A stretch of 64,000 bases of DNA, from assembly GCA_964035545.1 (NCBI GenBank), contig OZ037771.1, positions 868,001 through 932,000 of the forward strand, read 5' to 3'. The stretch comes from Bugula neritina (Eukaryota > Bryozoa > Gymnolaemata > Cheilostomatida > Bugulidae). A program made the position numbers and the translations under genes. The notes beneath the pieces were generated by a model. That model had not been told where the DNA came from, searched no databases, and saw nothing but the letters and a program-made list of their open reading frames with translations. Positions 60,701-64,000 of the stretch are shown one piece after another (position 1 is the stretch's first letter; each line of letters starts with the position of its first letter).

Positions 60701-63582
60701 CTTGATGTATAACTGATATATGCCTTATATATACCTGATATATATCTGATATATTTATATATATACGGCTGTAAACTACTAGTTACTACTACAAGCCATT
60801 CTCAATACTATGCAGATAGAAGTAAGAGTTTTTGCTCTTTAAACAAATACAATAGCCTTAGAGTTTAGTTAATAATGTAGGTGGAATCGGAGAGCCACCA
60901 CCGTCTGATTGCCATAGATATCGGCACCAGTACGAGCCTCCATATTGAAACAAGTAACGAGTTTTCCAACTCTTTACGATTCTCCAACCCTAAGATAGAC
61001 TACAGCAACCCTTACATCTTCACCAAGTCTTCTGAGGTTGGTTGTACCTGCGGTATCAACAGTATAGGGCTACATTCTAATCTCTCTGCTTCTGGGATCA
61101 TAAAGTCAACTTCATAATAAAAACAATGATTATAAGTAGGCTACTGTAGTACTGTCTAATAAAAATACAGCATTCTCATACAGTTGCTATAGCCTGCCAT
61201 ACAACTATAAAATTTATAATTGTTTTGCTGTGAGATGGTATTAAATATTATTCATAATAATATGCTGCATGCTGTAGTGTGACAATTGCGGTATTTCATA
61301 CCATTGATGTCCACAGCCTGAGAGAGGCGCTACCCTAGCTGTAGTTGTTGTGTCCAATGCACGGTCCTTGGTATATAGGAATGTATATAGCCTACAGCTA
61401 AGGTGAAGGTCACACTCTCTATACACTGACAGGTTGACAGGTACCCTGGTCATATTATCACTCACCTGACCCTCACTGACCGCTACTTCAAGTCGTCTGG
61501 CTCCAGTGTGCTCATCTACTACGCCCACAGCAGTCTCCTCTGCGCCAGAACCGCCCACATCTACAGGGTTCTGCTCTGCTGCTCCTTCCACAAGCGCATT
61601 ATCTTCACTTACCCTCAGAAACTCACCCCACAGGTATTCTGTATCTTCGTAAACTATTTCAGTTACCCGGTGAAGCCTTGACCTTGTAATGAACTTGACC
61701 TCTACTAGGATATTTGACTGATATTCAAATAAAATGCAGTGTAGCCTCAGTTTCAACAGTTTTCATTGCGATCCACGCAGATGCTGCTGGACTACAACCG
61801 CCACGGAGATATATTAAAGGATCTGCCGGTAAACTACAGACCCCCGTCTGCCCTCGGCATAGCCATACCACTATCCCATAATATATACAACGCGGACCCA
61901 TCTAAACCCTTGCTTTACTCCAAATACAAGGTAGTGCATCGCCTTTCATCTTATGCATTCTTTGTGAATATAGCACCAGGTCATGTGATCTAATAGCACC
62001 AGGTCATGTGATCTAATAGTACCAGGTCATGTGATCTAATAGTACAAGGTCATGTGATCTAATAGCACCAGGTCATGTGATCTAATGTACGCATGTATAT
62101 TGTCCAGCCAAAAGCTCTATAATGCGTGACTCAATATGAACCTGCTATAAGTAAAGCAGTTCGTATGTGTAGTTATTGAAATATTGCTTTCTATGTTGTT
62201 GGCCAAACTATGTCTTGCACATTAACACAACGGATGCAGTCATTACTTCTAGAAATCCATGGAGACAGCAGTGTTCAAGATGACACCATCTTGTTACCAG
62301 AAGAACTCTCCCTGTGGCTGCACACCGGATAAAGAAGCAAGTAGACTGGTCACTCACTCTGACTGCATCAAACGGGTTTGTACTTGCACACTGTCATCTC
62401 AACTTACGAGGTTGTTGCTACTGTCGTAGTTGTCTTCTCTACCTACATTGTACAATAAACTACCTACAGCATAGATTCTTTAGAATAACTTAGATCTAAC
62501 ATTCCTCATTTATAATGCTGGTTTCTGCTGTCAGCTGGTTAGTTGTGTCAGCAAATATAATATATTAATAAATAACAAAAATAGTTGCATATGTAATTAC
62601 TATCCAATATATGCTATTACACTATTATACATGTGTCACTGCACTCACCTACATATGTCACTACACTCACCTACATATGTCACTACACTCACCTACATGT
62701 GTTACTACACTCATCTACATATGTGATTACACTCACCTACATATGCGATTACACTCACCAGCTACATATGTCACTACACTCATCTACATATGTCACTACA
62801 CTCATCTACATATGTTACTACAGCTCACTAAGACAATGTGTTGCTGCAGGTGTATAAGTTAACTCTGCCAGGATGGCTCTACCTCTGCTTTGCTTTTGAA
62901 GTCCTCAATACGACGTCTAATCGAATCTATTTGTCACCCATAGACAGCATGTACAACTTAACTCGTAAGTATACAGTACGTACAACTTAACTCGTAAGTA
63001 TGCAGTACGTACAACTTAACTCGCAAAGTTTACAGTATGTACAACTGGATAAAGTGGGAGTAAGGGTAATTTGTAGATTTGTAGAAGCTGTCTGAACTTC
63101 TGTGTTGGTAGTAAAGGAACTGAACGGCAGAAAGGACTTTCAGCTCTATCGACAAGAATCTGCTAGAAGCAAAGCTGACACTATAAGCCAAAAGTCCGCA
63201 GACTTAGAAAGTTTTGCGTACAGTACCGACCCCTATAATCTGAGAATAAAGATGATGGGATCTGGGCTATACCACTTCAGATCTGCTGTGCCGCCCATCA
63301 TGTCGTATTGCACCTTGCAGACAGAGTTTGTGGTGAGCCGGTTTAGCCTGTCATATCCCGCGATACAATAGTATCAGTTAGTTTGTATGCTGACAGAGAA
63401 AGAGCCTTGTTTGGTGAAATTATGATGATACTTGTGGGATTAGAGAGAATAAAATTCAACTAGAGTAAAATAAAATTGGAGACACTACAGCTTGCATTTG
63501 TTTCTCTTGTGACAGGTTTATGTTGATGAGCCTCCTGTACCTTACCCTCTGCTATTTCTCATGAACTTTGGGGTGGCAATCG
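54773..63582 (+). CDS. CATSPERB: CATSPERB: CatSper cation channel auxiliary subunit beta (last exon(s) outside window)
   Basis: Single-pass sperm-tail membrane protein whose large ectodomain caps the CatSper calcium channel. Nineteen exons, about 1,090 aa: 54773-54995, 55374-55654, 55833-56054, 56531-56705, 56900-57029, 57537-57646, 57992-58245, 58623-58830, 58982-59131, 59542-59675, 59831-59983, 60173-60370, 60881-61036, 61433-61633, 61781-61930, 62253-62375, 62850-62964, 63112-63332, 63516-63582. Phases agree. It starts with a signal peptide (MWSLMRIFLLHVTVM). Hallmarks matching vertebrate CATSPERB are LTNYHVFLVTNLGFFVS, LWASYDTGATF, NYRPPSALGIAIPL, NADPSKP, a CGC-rich segment ending SDCIKR, and VYVDEPPVPYP just before the expected membrane helix. 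Vertebrate proteins are about 1,100 aa, so only the membrane helix and tail are missing. The exon 6 acceptor (57534 or 57537) is ambiguous by one codon. Confidence 0.9.
57825..57970. repeat. 24-base minisatellite before CATSPERB exon 7
   Basis: About six copies of GCTGTGCTATACACTGAGCT followed by CTAC, ending about 20 bases before the acceptor. Confidence 0.9.
59118..59362. repeat. 19-base array of AG|GTGAGT sites at CATSPERB exon 9 donor
   Basis: The real junction is AGAGTATACAG|GTGAGTAG. About 12 further copies of GAGTATACAG|GTGAGTA or GAGTCTACAG|GTGAGTA follow, so the intron opens with a row of near-consensus 5' splice sites, each preceded by an acceptor-like TACAG. Confidence 0.92.
60590..60772. 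repeat. TATACCTGATATA repeat in CATSPERB intron 12
   Basis: Imperfect copies of TATATACCTGATG with inverted relatives (CATCAGGTATA), so it could fold into a hairpin. Confidence 0.8.
61968..62085. repeat. About 24-base tandem repeat in CATSPERB intron 15
   Basis: Five copies of a unit containing AGCACCAGGTCATGTGATCT and AAT. Confidence 0.88.
62625..62825. repeat. 22-base minisatellite in CATSPERB intron 16
   Basis: About nine copies of CACTACACTCACCTACATAT followed by GT, ending just before the exon 17 acceptor. Confidence 0.9.
62945..63045. repeat. Tandem copies of the CATSPERB exon 17 donor junction
   Basis: The exon end and donor GTACAACTTAACTC|GTAAGTA is repeated twice more inside the intron with a CAGTACGTACAAC lead. 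The third copy has a broken donor (CTCGCAAAG). Fourteen exonic bases are included in the unit. Confidence 0.9.
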
Positions 63583-63604
63583 GTAAGCCCCTTTATGTAC
63601 TTGG

Positions 63605-64000
63605 TTGGTGTCAGCTGTCATACTATACAGTGTCAGCTGTCATACTATGCAGTGTCAGCTGTCATACTATGCAGTGTCAGCTGCCATACTATACAGTATA
63701 CAGTATACAGTGTCAGCTGTCATATTATACAGTGTCAGCTGTCATACTATACAGTGTCAGCTGTCATACTATGCAGTGTCAGCTGTCATACTATACAGAG
63801 TAAGCTGCCTACTATACACTATACAGTGTCAGCTGTCATACTATACAGTGTCAGCTGTCATACTATACAGTGTCAGCTGTCATACTATACAGCTGTCATA
63901 CTATACAGTGACAGCTGTCATACTATGCAGTGTCAGCTGTCATACTATACAGTGTCAGCTGTCATACTATACAGTGTCAGCTGTCATACTATACAGTGTC
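63605..64000. repeat. 22-base minisatellite in CATSPERB intron 19, continuing past the window
   Basis: About 18 copies of CAGTGTCAGCTGTCATACTA followed by TA, with occasional ATGCAG variants. The array starts about 25 bases after the exon 19 donor and runs off the right edge. Confidence 0.92.

Larger units (their letters stand above)
61781..63582 (+). other. Conserved C-terminal ectodomain of CATSPERB
   Basis: Exons 15-19 encode the most conserved stretch shared by CatSper beta, gamma, delta and epsilon: NYRPPSALGIAIPL, NADPSKP, then PCGCTPDKE and SDCIKR, FAYSTDPYNL, GLYHFRSAVPP, YCTLQTEFVVYVDEPPV. The last exon begins the membrane-proximal helix (YPLLFLMNFGVAI) and breaks at phase 1, so the rest of the helix is in the next exon. 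Confidence 0.88.

Noticed and set aside
61241-61756. A 171-residue minus-strand reading frame
   Set aside because: It is the antisense shadow of CATSPERB exon 14 (61433-61633), which has correct splice sites and family similarity on the plus strand.

Overview
This is animal nuclear DNA, not prokaryotic. It is AT-rich, its genes are split into many short exons with GT-AG junctions, and it is crowded with minisatellites. The gene content (an LRP1-type receptor, a UIF/FYTTD1-type mRNA export adaptor, four tandem BIR-UBA-RING inhibitor-of-apoptosis genes and a CATSPERB orthologue) fits a marine invertebrate. The IAP expansion makes a mollusc or other lophotrochozoan a reasonable guess, but the phylum cannot be proven from this window. 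All exon models below were read by eye. Splice phases agree across every junction given, which is the main support for them.

Layout. 1-11835, minus strand: the first 21 coding exons (about 1,096 residues) of an LRP1-like receptor, running off the left edge. 11836-13016: a divergent intergenic region. 13017-18307, plus strand: an eight-exon UIF/FYTTD1-like gene (406 aa) with an RGG-type repeat exon. 20195-53231, plus strand: four tandem IAP genes, called here A (20195-27372), B (about 30229-36309), C (38422-43873) and D (49763-53231). 54773-63582, plus strand: 19 exons (about 1,090 residues) of CATSPERB, lacking only the C-terminal membrane and tail exon(s) beyond the right edge. Between IAP-C and IAP-D lie a relic of a Ty3/gypsy-type protease and a 1.76-kb hAT-type DNA element with 14-bp terminal inverted repeats and an 8-bp target duplication.

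How the genes relate. The IAPs share a plan of one to three BIR domains, a UBA-like segment and a RING split over the last two exons, as in XIAP/cIAP proteins. They probably act as E3 ubiquitin ligases in cell-death or immune signalling. IAP-B looks like a mosaic: its BIR/UBA exons and the intron between them nearly match IAP-C, while its last exon and 3' flank match IAP-A. Its RING has lost the last zinc-binding cysteine. IAP-C carries a lysine-rich N-terminal extension of about 290 residues that I do not recognise. LRP, UIF and CATSPERB have no evident functional link to the IAPs.

A window-wide oddity is that many introns hold tandem arrays that start at, or contain copies of, the real splice junction. 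The result is rows of consensus 5' splice sites, or of back-to-back AG|GT sites, next to the authentic one.
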